From: a virus
Virus record (IMG/VR): IMGVR_UViG_3300022074_000318
Location: 1-26,487 of that record
DNA length: 26,487 bases
Reading direction: 5' to 3' (one strand)
Below the pieces are notes generated by a model. The model was not told where the DNA came from, did not search any database, and was given only the letters and a program-made list of their open reading frames with translations. Shown one piece after another: positions 17,995 through 26,096 of this stretch (position 1 is its first letter; the number at the start of each line of letters is the position of its first letter). The position numbers were made by a program, and so were the translations under genes.

Positions 17995-18720
17995 TTACGA
18001 AAGCTTTTTTACAATAGCTTTCATAACGTCTACACCGTCATCTGTTTTAAAGAATCTTGCAAACGCTCCATAAGGGTGTTCATCAAAAGGAACAGTCATT
18101 ATTTTTTTACCATTGGCTGCCCACTGAAATACTGTATTATCTTCTGATAATTTTACTATGCCAGCTTCAACACAACGATTAGCTAAATTACGAAGCTTAA
18201 TATCGTCGTCTTCTGCAACTTCTATAAATAACTTTGGTTCACTTTTAGCAAATAAGTAACAATCTCTTTTTATTTCTTTTGAAGACATAGTAGTTACCTC
18301 AGAACCTACTTCAGTTCTTAATATTGCTTCTAAATGTTCAACATCAAGTTCTTGTACAAGTTTCATTGCTTTTAACTCGTATTCTATAGCATCTAAATCA
18401 TCTACAGCTTCTTGAACGGGATCTAATTCTTCCCATAGTCCATTTCTTTGTGGATGATAAATAGATAAAAGCTGTTGCAATAAAGGCTGAGTACGCGGTA
18501 CTGATAGTACCCCGTTTTCAAAAACTATATGCTCAAGTCTTGCATAATTGTCCTGCTCGTCTCTAAATAAACTTTTTTGGTTTGAAGTGTATCTTATTTC
18601 TCGATTTTCATTTGTAGTTTCATCGAACCATAATATACCTTTACTTTTTATTTTGTATGTTAACGGAGACATACCATTTTTTAAAATGTATGTTCTGTCT
18701 TTTATTTCCCAATTTTTCAT
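17995..18720 (-). CDS. Conserved phage protein downstream of the major capsid gene (241 aa)
   Basis: Function unknown. It begins MKNWEIKDRTYILKNGMSPL, with a beta-rich N-terminal part (about 1-75), then an acidic helical middle (PVQEAVDDLDAIEYELKAMK, about 101-120), a basic segment SSKEIKRDCYLFAKSEPKLF (about 145-164) and a C-terminal part with VFQWAANGKKIMTVPFDEHP (about 196-215). I recall closely similar proteins (start WELKDRTY.L, later SSKEIKRD..LFAK..P.LFIE) in T4-like cyanophages and other marine phages, where they are annotated only as conserved or structural. The mix of a small beta domain and a long acidic helix would suit an assembly or head-completion role. It is set off from the capsid gene by a hairpin and from the next gene by a structured gap, so it may be expressed at its own level. 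Confidence 0.6.
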   Translation of the reverse strand: MKNWEIKDRTYILKNGMSPLTYKIKSKGILWFDETTNENREIRYTSNQKSLFRDEQDNYARLEHIVFENGVLSVPRTQPLLQQLLSIYHPQRNGLWEELDPVQEAVDDLDAIEYELKAMKLVQELDVEHLEAILRTEVGSEVTTMSSKEIKRDCYLFAKSEPKLFIEVAEDDDIKLRNLANRCVEAGIVKLSEDNTVFQWAANGKKIMTVPFDEHPYGAFARFFKTDDGVDVMKAIVKKLS

Positions 18721-18746
18721 AATATAATTTAATAAGATAAAAGTAA

Positions 18747-18774
18747 AGCTGGGGCACCCTAAGATACCCCATCT
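18747..18774 (-). terminator. Strong hairpin after the major capsid gene
   Basis: The 66-base gap after the capsid stop holds the only GC-rich hairpin in an otherwise AT-rich operon. On the minus strand GGGGTATC (18770-18763) and GGGTGCCCC (18759-18751, with its first G in the loop) form an 8-bp stem with G-U pairs around a 4-base loop (18762-18759). Outer pairing T-A, then G-C and A-T past one mismatch, may extend it (18774-18747). The bases after it (TTTACTTTTATCTTATT) are T-rich but not a pure U-run, so it may be a leaky terminator or an RNA-end stabiliser that keeps capsid mRNA abundant relative to downstream genes. Confidence 0.55.
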
Positions 18775-18786
18775 CTACATTAATTA

Positions 18787-20241
18787 CTATTTCAATAAGA
18801 AGAAGTTGTTTGCACCTTGAGTAATCAAACATCTTTCTGATAACATAGAAACTCGCATTTCGTCAGTAGTAGAAGTATAAGCTCCACCTACAGATCCAGT
18901 AATCCAAGTTTTCATTTTTCTATCATCAGCTTCAGACGCTCTATATCTGATGTGTAAGAATGGTCTTTTAATATTTTGACCTAATTCTTGATCATATACA
19001 GTTGATGTACCTGCTGGTATAATAACACCTTCAACATCGTTAAATCCACCTCTGGTTCCAAAGTCGTTTAGATATTTCCAATCAGTTTTATAGAAGTCAT
19101 AAGAACCTCTTCTAAAACCTGCAAATCCTAAATTTAAAGCCATGTCTTCTGAGTTATTAAATACCCCATAAGAAGTACCTCCAGACCCATAAGAGTTTTT
19201 AGCAGCAAGACCATCATCAATAGATAAAGATAATGCACGATCTCCGTAGATCATATTTTCCTCAATTGCTCCGTTTTTGTCTAATTGCTTTAAAATTAAA
19301 TCAAAATCAGAAAGATCCGTGTCAGAAGAAAGATCAGTAAATACATTACCTCTACCTTCTAAAGCAGCAAATAAACCTTCCGAACCAGTTACATTAGATG
19401 GAAATCCAGTTCCAGCCCCAGACGCCTTTTTAACAGCCTCTACCATAGACATTTCTAAATAGTCTTCAAATCTTTGTCTTGTTTCATGTTCGGACTTTAA
19501 ATACCATAAGTATCCAGAAGCACCATTTTCAGAAGTAACTTCAATCCAACCAATCTGAGCGGTGTCAGACCCATTGATATTGTAGTTGTCTTTTAAGATA
19601 ATAGGCTTGTTAGTATACGAACTATAAGTAGCGTCAATTGCGCCGTCCATTCCAGCTGTGCCTTTAGCAAATTCAGAACCATATACTAATACAGTTGCTT
19701 TTTCATTCGTATAACCTGAAAAGCCAGTTATAGCGTTAAAGTTAGCGGCTGTGTAACATAGAGCAGTAAACGTAGCTGTATCTCCAGCAGCAGCTGCAGA
19801 TGCTACAGTAACTACTCCTTTTAATACAGGCCCTATAGGGGTACCACTTGAATTGCCACCTTGTACCATAATAGTTTGTCCAACTCTAACTGCTGCTGCC
19901 TCACCGGCTGCATAAGCAGTACCATCAGGATTTGCCGCTAAATTTATAGTAAATACTACTGCTCCAGTACCAGCTGCAGCGTCCATTTTTACTCCAGTAT
20001 ATTTAACGTGTAATCTACCTTGCTCTACCCATCTGATTTCATCAGAAGCAGAAGGCATTTCCGCAGACACCATACGTAAAAATGAGCCAATAGATCTATT
20101 TCCATAAATCTCAGCTTCTTTTTCGTATACGTCTGGTAAAAATTGTTTTGTAAAATCGAAATCGGTAATATAATTACCTTGGAACAATTGTCCTTTGCTA
20201 GGCGAAGGGGTTAAATGTTCTATTCCAGTTGTTAATGCCAT
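18787..20241 (-). CDS. Major capsid protein (HK97-fold type, 484 aa)
   Basis: Identified by position (directly after portal and scaffold-like genes), length, and motifs resembling capsid proteins of Bacteroidota podoviruses: DFDFTKQFLPDVYEKEAEIY and GSFLRMVSAEMPSASDEIRW near the N-terminus, MIYGDRALSLSIDDG, and GFAGFRRGSYDFYKTDWKYL towards the C-terminal third. A block at about 81-190 is much richer in Ala, Gly, Thr and Val (GTGAVVFTINLAANPDGTAY) and reads as an inserted beta-barrel (I-domain-like) that would project from or brace the capsomer. The C-terminus ends LITQGANNFFLLK. No N-terminal protease-cleaved scaffold domain is visible, in keeping with a separate scaffold gene. The start has AATAAAAAATTAAAAA before it, suiting strong SD-independent initiation, and a stable hairpin follows the stop. 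Confidence 0.85.
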   Translation of the reverse strand: MALTTGIEHLTPSPSKGQLFQGNYITDFDFTKQFLPDVYEKEAEIYGNRSIGSFLRMVSAEMPSASDEIRWVEQGRLHVKYTGVKMDAAAGTGAVVFTINLAANPDGTAYAAGEAAAVRVGQTIMVQGGNSSGTPIGPVLKGVVTVASAAAAGDTATFTALCYTAANFNAITGFSGYTNEKATVLVYGSEFAKGTAGMDGAIDATYSSYTNKPIILKDNYNINGSDTAQIGWIEVTSENGASGYLWYLKSEHETRQRFEDYLEMSMVEAVKKASGAGTGFPSNVTGSEGLFAALEGRGNVFTDLSSDTDLSDFDLILKQLDKNGAIEENMIYGDRALSLSIDDGLAAKNSYGSGGTSYGVFNNSEDMALNLGFAGFRRGSYDFYKTDWKYLNDFGTRGGFNDVEGVIIPAGTSTVYDQELGQNIKRPFLHIRYRASEADDRKMKTWITGSVGGAYTSTTDEMRVSMLSERCLITQGANNFFLLK

Positions 20242-20267
20242 TTTTTAATTTTTTATTGTTTAAGTTT
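20242..20267 (-). promoter_or_regulatory. A-rich translation initiation region of the capsid gene, no Shine-Dalgarno
   Basis: Reading towards the ATG the minus strand is AACAATAAAAAATTAAAAA followed at once by ATGGCA. No AGGAG-like element is present within 25 bases. The same kind of A/T tract without purine-rich SD precedes the portal, scaffold, 241-aa, 234-aa, 208-aa, 369-aa, 1063-aa, 191-aa and 769-aa genes. This matches the SD-independent, A-rich initiation known for Bacteroidota and supports the chosen starts and the host inference. Confidence 0.55.
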
Positions 20268-21467
20268 AATTCTAAGTTTTGAACTAGAATCGCCTGAAAC
20301 AACTTTAAATTTTTGACCAGCTTTTGTTTGTATGACTCCTTCTTGCCGGGGGTTCATATCAATGTTTTTAGCATCTTTCGCACTTTGTGTTAAAGCATCG
20401 GCACGGCCTTGCTCATAAAAGTGTTGTGCTATTTTATCTGCGTTTCTTGCCGCAAATAAAGCTTTGTGGTACCCAGCAACATTGCCAATTTCACCTTTAT
20501 CATTCATAAATGGTTTGATAAAGTTAGAAATATCAGATTGCATTTTTTTTGTTTCGGCAGCATTATTTACTTTATATCGGTATTTATTGTCTCCAACTTG
20601 GAAATCAAAACCTTTAAAAGATTCGCCAAATACGTTATCTGTTCTTTCTAAAAAAACTTGGTTAAGTTGTTTGTTAGATTCTTGTCCTCTTTGATATTCA
20701 TTATATGCATCATATGCATTTACATAATCTTCAGGAATTTCATTTTTGCGGCTTAACTTAAGATCCGCGTAGTACTTTTCCTTATGACTTGTAAAAAAAT
20801 TACGAGCATTATGAAGTTCTTCTTTGTAAGCGCGTTTTTTTGCGCGTATTTCCTTAGGCTCTTCCGTTTCTTCATCATATGTGAAATTATCTTCCATATA
20901 CTCTGAAATTTCTTGCGAGTCCCAAGGTTTTGCTTGTGAATAATATTGACGCAGTAGTTCTGCATCAGATAACGTTGAAACATCTCTATTCATATTAACA
21001 TAATCCTCAAGAGACCCCCCAGTGTCATCCATAAACTTAACTAGCTTATCAATATCTTCTGGTAATTTTTGTTCAGGAGCTTTTTCTTTTGGCTCCGGTA
21101 TTTCATTTACTTTAGACGCGTTTTCATCGATTTTAGGCCCTTCAGCCTTTTCGACAACCTCATCTTCTTTGATGATTTCAATTGGCGACTCTTCTTGTTT
21201 ATCTTCTCCGGCAGGTTCTTCAACTTCCTTTTGGTTTTCTTTTTGAACTTCTTCGCTAGTTCCGGATTCGTCGCGTACAGAAATCTCATCTGCGCTTTGC
21301 TTTTGAACGGCATCTAAATTAATTTTTGGTGTTTCATCTAATTCTTTTCCCGCTGATTGAGGATCAATTTCTCCTTTTTCAACAGCTTTATCAAGAATCG
21401 CTTGTTCTGTTTCTTTTTTTGACTTAGGTTCGCTATCAGCTGTGCCTTTTACTGTCCACTTTGCCAT
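20253..21467 (-). CDS. Putative scaffolding protein (404 aa)
   Basis: The protein lies between portal and major capsid, the usual scaffold position. It has a long, highly acidic and probably disordered N-terminal half (about 1-140, rich in Glu, Lys, Pro: VQKENQKEVEEPAGEDKQEE, EIIKEDEVVEKAEGP), then helical regions with DDTGGSLEDYVNMNRDVSTL (about 147-166) and EYMEDNFTYDEETEEPKE, a basic helical stretch (IRAKKRAYKEELHNARNF), and a C-terminal segment ending GDSSSKLRIKLKQ, whose basic tail would suit contact with the capsid protein, as in P22-type scaffolds. A second reading frame inside residues 52-120 encodes a recognisable small phage protein (21107-21313), so the acidic region may be shaped by dual coding. 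It ends 11 bases before the capsid ATG. The scaffold role is inferred from position, acidity and helix content. Confidence 0.7.
   Translation of the reverse strand: MAKWTVKGTADSEPKSKKETEQAILDKAVEKGEIDPQSAGKELDETPKINLDAVQKQSADEISVRDESGTSEEVQKENQKEVEEPAGEDKQEESPIEIIKEDEVVEKAEGPKIDENASKVNEIPEPKEKAPEQKLPEDIDKLVKFMDDTGGSLEDYVNMNRDVSTLSDAELLRQYYSQAKPWDSQEISEYMEDNFTYDEETEEPKEIRAKKRAYKEELHNARNFFTSHKEKYYADLKLSRKNEIPEDYVNAYDAYNEYQRGQESNKQLNQVFLERTDNVFGESFKGFDFQVGDNKYRYKVNNAAETKKMQSDISNFIKPFMNDKGEIGNVAGYHKALFAARNADKIAQHFYEQGRADALTQSAKDAKNIDMNPRQEGVIQTKAGQKFKVVSGDSSSKLRIKLKQ
21107..21313 (-). CDS. Overprinted small basic phage protein inside the scaffold gene (68 aa)
   Basis: This frame, same strand and shifted by one base relative to the scaffold gene, encodes MPFKSKAQMRFLYA, then TNPELAKKFKKKTKRK and a Lys/Arg/Leu-rich tail ending MKTRLK. 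Its first 30 residues match a family of small phage proteins I know from many genomes (pattern MPF.SKAQ.R.M.A..PE.AK.....T), normally encoded by a free-standing gene; function unknown, probably nucleic-acid or assembly related given the charge. The ATG is preceded by AAAAATTAATTTAG, the same A/T-rich context as the other starts. The Lys/Arg-rich tail is what a shifted frame of Glu-rich sequence would give by chance, but the N-terminal motif is not explained that way. Codons such as GCG, CTG, ACG and CCG are unlike the neighbours, as expected of a frame constrained by another gene. Confidence 0.5.
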   Translation of the reverse strand: MPFKSKAQMRFLYATNPELAKKFKKKTKRKLKNLPEKINKKSRQLKSSKKMRLSKRLKGLKSMKTRLK

Positions 21468-21497
21468 AATTTAATAATATATAATAGTTTGTAAAAA

Positions 21498-23858
21498 TTA
21501 TCTTGGTTCAAACCTACTTAGATCAATTCCGCCTAATACGTCATTGCCAGAAGATTCAAACCCTTTTTTAGGCTCCGGGTTTGTTGGAGCTTTTTGTAAA
21601 TCTAATTGTTTTTTAGCATTAATATCCATTTCTTTGAGCTTAACATTTAAATCAAACTCATATTGCATAAGTTCTCTTTTAGTTGCAGCCTCTGATTCTA
21701 ATTTTTTAATGTCTAATTGAGTTTGTAGTTCTGCTAGTTTACCTTTAGCTTCTACTTTTATATTTTCTGCTTGTGCTTTAGCAAGTTCAGCAGCTTGAGC
21801 CGCCTGAGCATTAGCTTGTGACTGCGCTGCAATATTTTTTTGTGCTTTTTGTTGATCAGCAGCTTCTTTTTTAGTTCTTCTATATTTTAATAGCTGATTC
21901 GCTAGCTTTATATTTTTTATTTGTCTAATATCAATAACATCTTCTAAAAATATTTGATCTCTAGACAGTGCTGCTTGAATATTATTTTCAACAAGTTGCT
22001 TTTCTACTTCATCAGGATCTAAATCTAAAAATATACCAAAATCATGCAAATGAAGATTTTCCATTTCTTTTAAAGCCCCTACACTGAACCGTCCAATTCC
22101 GCTAATCAAAGCTTCTTTTTGCGGGTGGTATTGCAACACATCTTTTATTCTTATGGATATAGCCTCAGCAATAGTAGCTGTAATATATAAAGAACTATGC
22201 AATATGTGTCTTGTAGCTGTATTCGAATTTGCTGCAGCTAATTTTTGTACGCCTACAAGAGCATACGGGTCCGGATCTGATCCATCTCTTGCTTCATTTA
22301 GACCAGTAACATCTCTTAGCATTTGCATATAATAGTTGTACGCTTGTACTAAAAGCTGACTTTGTTGTCCACCGCCACCAGGTAATTCTTGAATCGGCAC
22401 TTTACCACTGTTCATATCCCCATCAACAGTCATAGACCTACCTATTATAGAGCCTGTTTGAAAATATAAGTTTAACGCCTCTTGAGGGTTATAATTAGTT
22501 CCATTGCCCAAATCTACCTCCGCTAGACCATCTGCATCAACATAAACTCCCGACGGCGTCATTCTTTGTATTACTTGTTGTAATTTTAGGTGAGTTAGCT
22601 GTATTAAATCAGCATAAGTTATCATACGACCTACTAAACTTTCAATACGGCCCTTATATAATCTTGGCGCGCTAACAACGTAATTCATCATTACTTTATT
22701 AACGTTTGAGTCTGGGCGAACCATATTAGTTGCTTTTTGCCATTTAAGAAGTTTATTAGCACCTAAAACCATTATACCTTCGTAAATAACCTCTCTAGCC
22801 TGTGATACTTTATTAAATCTACTTCTTTGATCTTTTGGAGGGTTAAAAGTATCATCTTTTTTTATAGCTTTACTTGCTCCTGTAGAAGTTTCTTTTATTT
22901 TATAAACACTTTTTTCCCAGCTTTTCCAGTTAAAATATAAAACGGTTAAAGTATTGCTATCAGTAGAATCGCTAGAATCATTATTTGAATAATCGTAATT
23001 ATTATAATTAGAAGATTGCTTTACAATTTGGTCAAACTCTTCATTAGATAGGTTTGGAAATAATTTTTTTAATTCGTTTGATTTTATTTGTTTTACCTCC
23101 CCAAAATAATATACATCGTCAAAATTAGGGTCTTCCGTATAGGAATATATTAAATTAGCTGGATCAACATATTCTAATTTTATACCATCTGTATTATTAA
23201 ACGTGTGCTTAGCGGCGGCTATACCTAATACTGTTTGGTCATAGTCTAATCGTTTTTTTAATTCGTTATAATTATTTCTTTTAAAAACATTATCAATAGC
23301 CTGCTCATGAGCTATCTCTATAGAGGGTTTATAACCTATTTGCATATATAGCTCTAGCTCTTCCTCTGAAGCCGGGGTGTTACCCTCAGGAATATTTCTA
23401 ACATCAAGGCCTAATGTTTTATCTATCTCTTCAATAAAATCTTTAGCAATTATGTCTTCTTGAACACTTTCAACAAAGCTCGTTCTTATTTTTGTAGACG
23501 TAGGATCTTGTGCAAAAGCTTTAACTGTAAATAATCTATCTTGCATACCGTTTACAACAATATCTACAAATTTAGGTATTATTGGCACGGGTTTCCAATC
23601 TAAATTTAAATATGATAAATCACCGTTAACGGAAAATTCATCCTTATACTTTTGAACAGATTGCTCACCTCTAGCGTATAGTCTTAATCTATGAAACTCA
23701 CGTTGATTTTGTAAAAATCTACCCGTTCCAGAATTTTTTCTGAACCATTCGTTCTGAATACCTCTGGCCACTTCCATTCCATAATCTTCGCTCGCTTTTT
23801 CTGCGTCACTTACGGATTGGCTGGGAAATTGGGTAACTTGTCCTGTAGCTTCTGCCAT
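21498..23858 (-). CDS. Portal protein (P22/crAss-like, 786 aa)
   Basis: Forms the dodecameric DNA gate at the capsid vertex and docks the terminase. Length suits the large P22- and crAss-type portals. Visible signatures: N-terminal ASEDYGMEVARGIQNEWFRK; KPVPIIPKFVDIVVNGMQDR (about 88-107), a segment common to portals near the start of the wing; KRLDYDQTVLGIAAAKHTFN; and DVTGLNEARDGSDPDPYALV (about 516-535) followed by QKLAAANSNTATRHIL, which I recall as a hallmark of portals from Bacteroidota podoviruses. From about 662 to 765 there is a long Ala/Gln/Glu/Lys-rich coiled coil (QKNIAAQSQANAQAAQAAEL), the barrel-like helical C-terminus that extends into the capsid. It starts 6 bases after the terminase stop and ends 30 bases before the scaffold start. 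Confidence 0.85.
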   Translation of the reverse strand: MAEATGQVTQFPSQSVSDAEKASEDYGMEVARGIQNEWFRKNSGTGRFLQNQREFHRLRLYARGEQSVQKYKDEFSVNGDLSYLNLDWKPVPIIPKFVDIVVNGMQDRLFTVKAFAQDPTSTKIRTSFVESVQEDIIAKDFIEEIDKTLGLDVRNIPEGNTPASEEELELYMQIGYKPSIEIAHEQAIDNVFKRNNYNELKKRLDYDQTVLGIAAAKHTFNNTDGIKLEYVDPANLIYSYTEDPNFDDVYYFGEVKQIKSNELKKLFPNLSNEEFDQIVKQSSNYNNYDYSNNDSSDSTDSNTLTVLYFNWKSWEKSVYKIKETSTGASKAIKKDDTFNPPKDQRSRFNKVSQAREVIYEGIMVLGANKLLKWQKATNMVRPDSNVNKVMMNYVVSAPRLYKGRIESLVGRMITYADLIQLTHLKLQQVIQRMTPSGVYVDADGLAEVDLGNGTNYNPQEALNLYFQTGSIIGRSMTVDGDMNSGKVPIQELPGGGGQQSQLLVQAYNYYMQMLRDVTGLNEARDGSDPDPYALVGVQKLAAANSNTATRHILHSSLYITATIAEAISIRIKDVLQYHPQKEALISGIGRFSVGALKEMENLHLHDFGIFLDLDPDEVEKQLVENNIQAALSRDQIFLEDVIDIRQIKNIKLANQLLKYRRTKKEAADQQKAQKNIAAQSQANAQAAQAAELAKAQAENIKVEAKGKLAELQTQLDIKKLESEAATKRELMQYEFDLNVKLKEMDINAKKQLDLQKAPTNPEPKKGFESSGNDVLGGIDLSRFEPR

Positions 23859-23864
23859 CTTTTA

Positions 23865-26096
23865 TTATATTATTTTACTTTTTAATCCTGAATTGTTATA
23901 TTTAGAAAATCCAAAATCTATTTTCTTTTTTTCTCTAGCACCTCTTGGCGCGTATAAATGTCTTTGACAAGCCATGATTGCTAAGCCACTACTAATGGAA
24001 GCATCATATTTTGTTCTATTATTAATATTAAATTTTGACCAATCCTGCAATGTTCTTTGAAGGTACATACTGCCGTGATCTCCACTTTCAAGCCTGCCTA
24101 CGTATGTTTCTATATAAGATTCTATAGCTGAAGCATGAGCTTGTTTTATATCTTCAGAACTATTAGGTATACCACCTAATTCTTTTTCTGTAATTGATAA
24201 CTTATTAAATAATTTATCTGGGCGGTTCATAGAGTATCCTCTATAACCTCTTCTTTTTAAATAATATAATAATCTTGGTTTATTGTTTTCCGCTAAAATA
24301 GGCATGCCATAAAAAACAATTGCCATTAAAACATCTTCAAAAAATATTTCAGCTGTTTGAGGTCTTGCAACATATTCTAAAAAGAAATGTGTGCTAGGTA
24401 CATCTTCATGCATATTAAAAGAAGTTAATCCGTGCAAAGCTCCGTTAGAGCCACCGCCGTCAACTGTACCGCTAATGTCATAACTATCACAACCAAAAGA
24501 ACCAAAGTCGGAATTGCCAGGATATTTAGTTCCATTTTTTATTTCAATAACATTTTGCATTGAAACAGGTGGTATCCAAGACAATTTAAACCTACCATGA
24601 GGATTAGGGTGCCATTCTACTGTGGTATCTTGAACACCATTTTTCCACTGAAAAGAGCCTTTGTTTATATAGCCTTTTAGCATTAACTCCTCATTATAAT
24701 CTATTTGTTCGTATATTTTTGTTAAATTAAATATAGACTCTTTTGTTTCATCTCTAAAAGCGTGCTGCTCTGTTTTTGGGAATTGCCTATAAAATTCATT
24801 TAAAGCGTCAGAATTGTTTTTAAGTCCATCTGCTTCATTCTCCCAATGCTCGATAACTCCATTGTGGATAGTTCCTCCGTCGATTCCTTTAGTAGGTTCC
24901 TCTGGAGTATCGAAGACAGGAAATCCATACTTATCGATGAATCCCTCGTAATTCCACTCCATAGGTATGAACATAGCATATAATCCACTAGAAGTCTGCC
25001 CATTGCGATTTCGCTTTGTTTTTGTGAGATCTGAGTCATCATAAAGTTTTTTAAAGTTTTCGCCCCCTTTATCAAGTGAGTTTGAGGTTGATCCCATTAA
25101 ACATTTACCAACAATCCTAGCCCCTAGTCTTAAACAAGTTTTTGTAACTCGCCAATTGTTTAAAATATTATCGGGTTTATCCCATTTGCCGGACTCGTCA
25201 TGAACTAACAGTTTTAGTTTTTCACCGTCATAAGAGTTGTCACCTGTATTTTTCCAATCTATAGTAGTATCCAAACCTTCTTCTGATTCTTCAGTTTTTA
25301 CTTTAAAACTATTTCTAGTAAGTTTAGAAGCTGGTACTCTATAAGATAATTCTGTTTTAGGTTTGTCCATTCCATCTTGTATCGGTTTAAAAAAGAATGG
25401 GTAGTTTGATGATATTGGAACTACTTTATCAGTAAACATTTTTTTAGCATCAGCACCTGATTTGGATAATATACCAAACCTTGAGTCTCTTGACGCTGTA
25501 GCCAGGTTAACAGTTTCTGATGATGCCATGAAGCTAAAGCCAGACCGTCTATTTTTGAGGTAGCACATTCCATAGCATCTTTCGTCTGCTTTACAAGCTT
25601 CCCAGAAATAGAAGAATAGCTTATTTGATTGTCTAAAGTCTGGAGCGCCAATATCGATTTTTGTCCAGTTAAGGTACATATAATGCGATCCTGTAAGATA
25701 ACACGCGGACCCATTGCACATGAACCAGTAACCATCATTACGCCTATTAAATTCAGTGTCAATATAATCGTAGTACTCTTCTTTAATATCTTCCGGTAAC
25801 GTTTTAAATTCATGAACTGATCTTATTTTTTTTAACGAAGAAGGCTTTTGTCTTCTTCTAAACACTTGTGAACTTTTGTTAAGTTCATTACCATCTATTT
25901 TTTTAGGAGCCGAGGGTAAACCTATTCTAAGACCTTGAATCTCGTATATTTCACCAATAGTTCCATCTTTACTGATTATAACACAATCGAGATCTTCGTT
26001 ATATCCGTATTTATATTTTTTGTATCTATTATTATTTTTAACTTTTTTAGAACTAAGATGCTCTAAGCTTACATTATATAATATTTGTTTATACAT
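23865..26096 (-). CDS. terL: Terminase large subunit (ATPase-nuclease, 743 aa)
   Basis: Packages DNA into the prohead using an N-terminal ATPase and a C-terminal RNase H-like nuclease. A region before the ATPase (GYWFMCNGSACYLTGSHYMY, LNWTKIDIGAPDFRQ) is typical of crAss-like and T4-like large terminases. ATPase motifs: deviant Walker A KNRRSGFS (181-188), Walker B KLLVHDE with D300/E301, and coupling motif GSTSN (335-339). Nuclease acidic residues: D537 and D540 in GCDSYDIS, E587/D588 in FFEDVLMAIVF, and D698 in KYDASISSGLAIMA. The Walker A lacks a lysine directly before the Ser; K181 or R183/R184 may substitute, as in other phage terminases with a displaced basic residue. Longer than many terminases because of a roughly 100-residue N-terminal extension. 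Its ATG shares one base with the stop of the upstream 82-aa gene. Confidence 0.9.
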   Translation of the reverse strand: MYKQILYNVSLEHLSSKKVKNNNRYKKYKYGYNEDLDCVIISKDGTIGEIYEIQGLRIGLPSAPKKIDGNELNKSSQVFRRRQKPSSLKKIRSVHEFKTLPEDIKEEYYDYIDTEFNRRNDGYWFMCNGSACYLTGSHYMYLNWTKIDIGAPDFRQSNKLFFYFWEACKADERCYGMCYLKNRRSGFSFMASSETVNLATASRDSRFGILSKSGADAKKMFTDKVVPISSNYPFFFKPIQDGMDKPKTELSYRVPASKLTRNSFKVKTEESEEGLDTTIDWKNTGDNSYDGEKLKLLVHDESGKWDKPDNILNNWRVTKTCLRLGARIVGKCLMGSTSNSLDKGGENFKKLYDDSDLTKTKRNRNGQTSSGLYAMFIPMEWNYEGFIDKYGFPVFDTPEEPTKGIDGGTIHNGVIEHWENEADGLKNNSDALNEFYRQFPKTEQHAFRDETKESIFNLTKIYEQIDYNEELMLKGYINKGSFQWKNGVQDTTVEWHPNPHGRFKLSWIPPVSMQNVIEIKNGTKYPGNSDFGSFGCDSYDISGTVDGGGSNGALHGLTSFNMHEDVPSTHFFLEYVARPQTAEIFFEDVLMAIVFYGMPILAENNKPRLLYYLKRRGYRGYSMNRPDKLFNKLSITEKELGGIPNSSEDIKQAHASAIESYIETYVGRLESGDHGSMYLQRTLQDWSKFNINNRTKYDASISSGLAIMACQRHLYAPRGAREKKKIDFGFSKYNNSGLKSKII

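Noticed and set aside
18641-18832. A 63-codon minus-strand frame bridging the capsid gene end and the 241-aa gene start
   Set aside because: It crosses the hairpin gap and overlaps both real genes in another frame; composition is unremarkable.
20753-20983. A 76-codon minus-strand frame inside the scaffold gene
   Set aside because: Lys/Arg/Ile-rich shadow of acidic scaffold sequence. Unlike the frame at 21107-21313 it has no recognisable N-terminal family motif.
24800-25075. A 91-codon minus-strand frame inside terL
   Set aside because: Shifted frame over conserved terminase sequence, no motif, no plausible start context.
25421-25813. A 130-codon minus-strand frame with an N-terminus resembling a lipoprotein signal (ILTLNLIGVMMVTGSCAMG)
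   Set aside because: It lies in a shifted frame inside the conserved ATPase part of terL, the lipobox is poor (Thr at -3), and the rest has no protein-like pattern. Conservation of the terL frame explains the openness.
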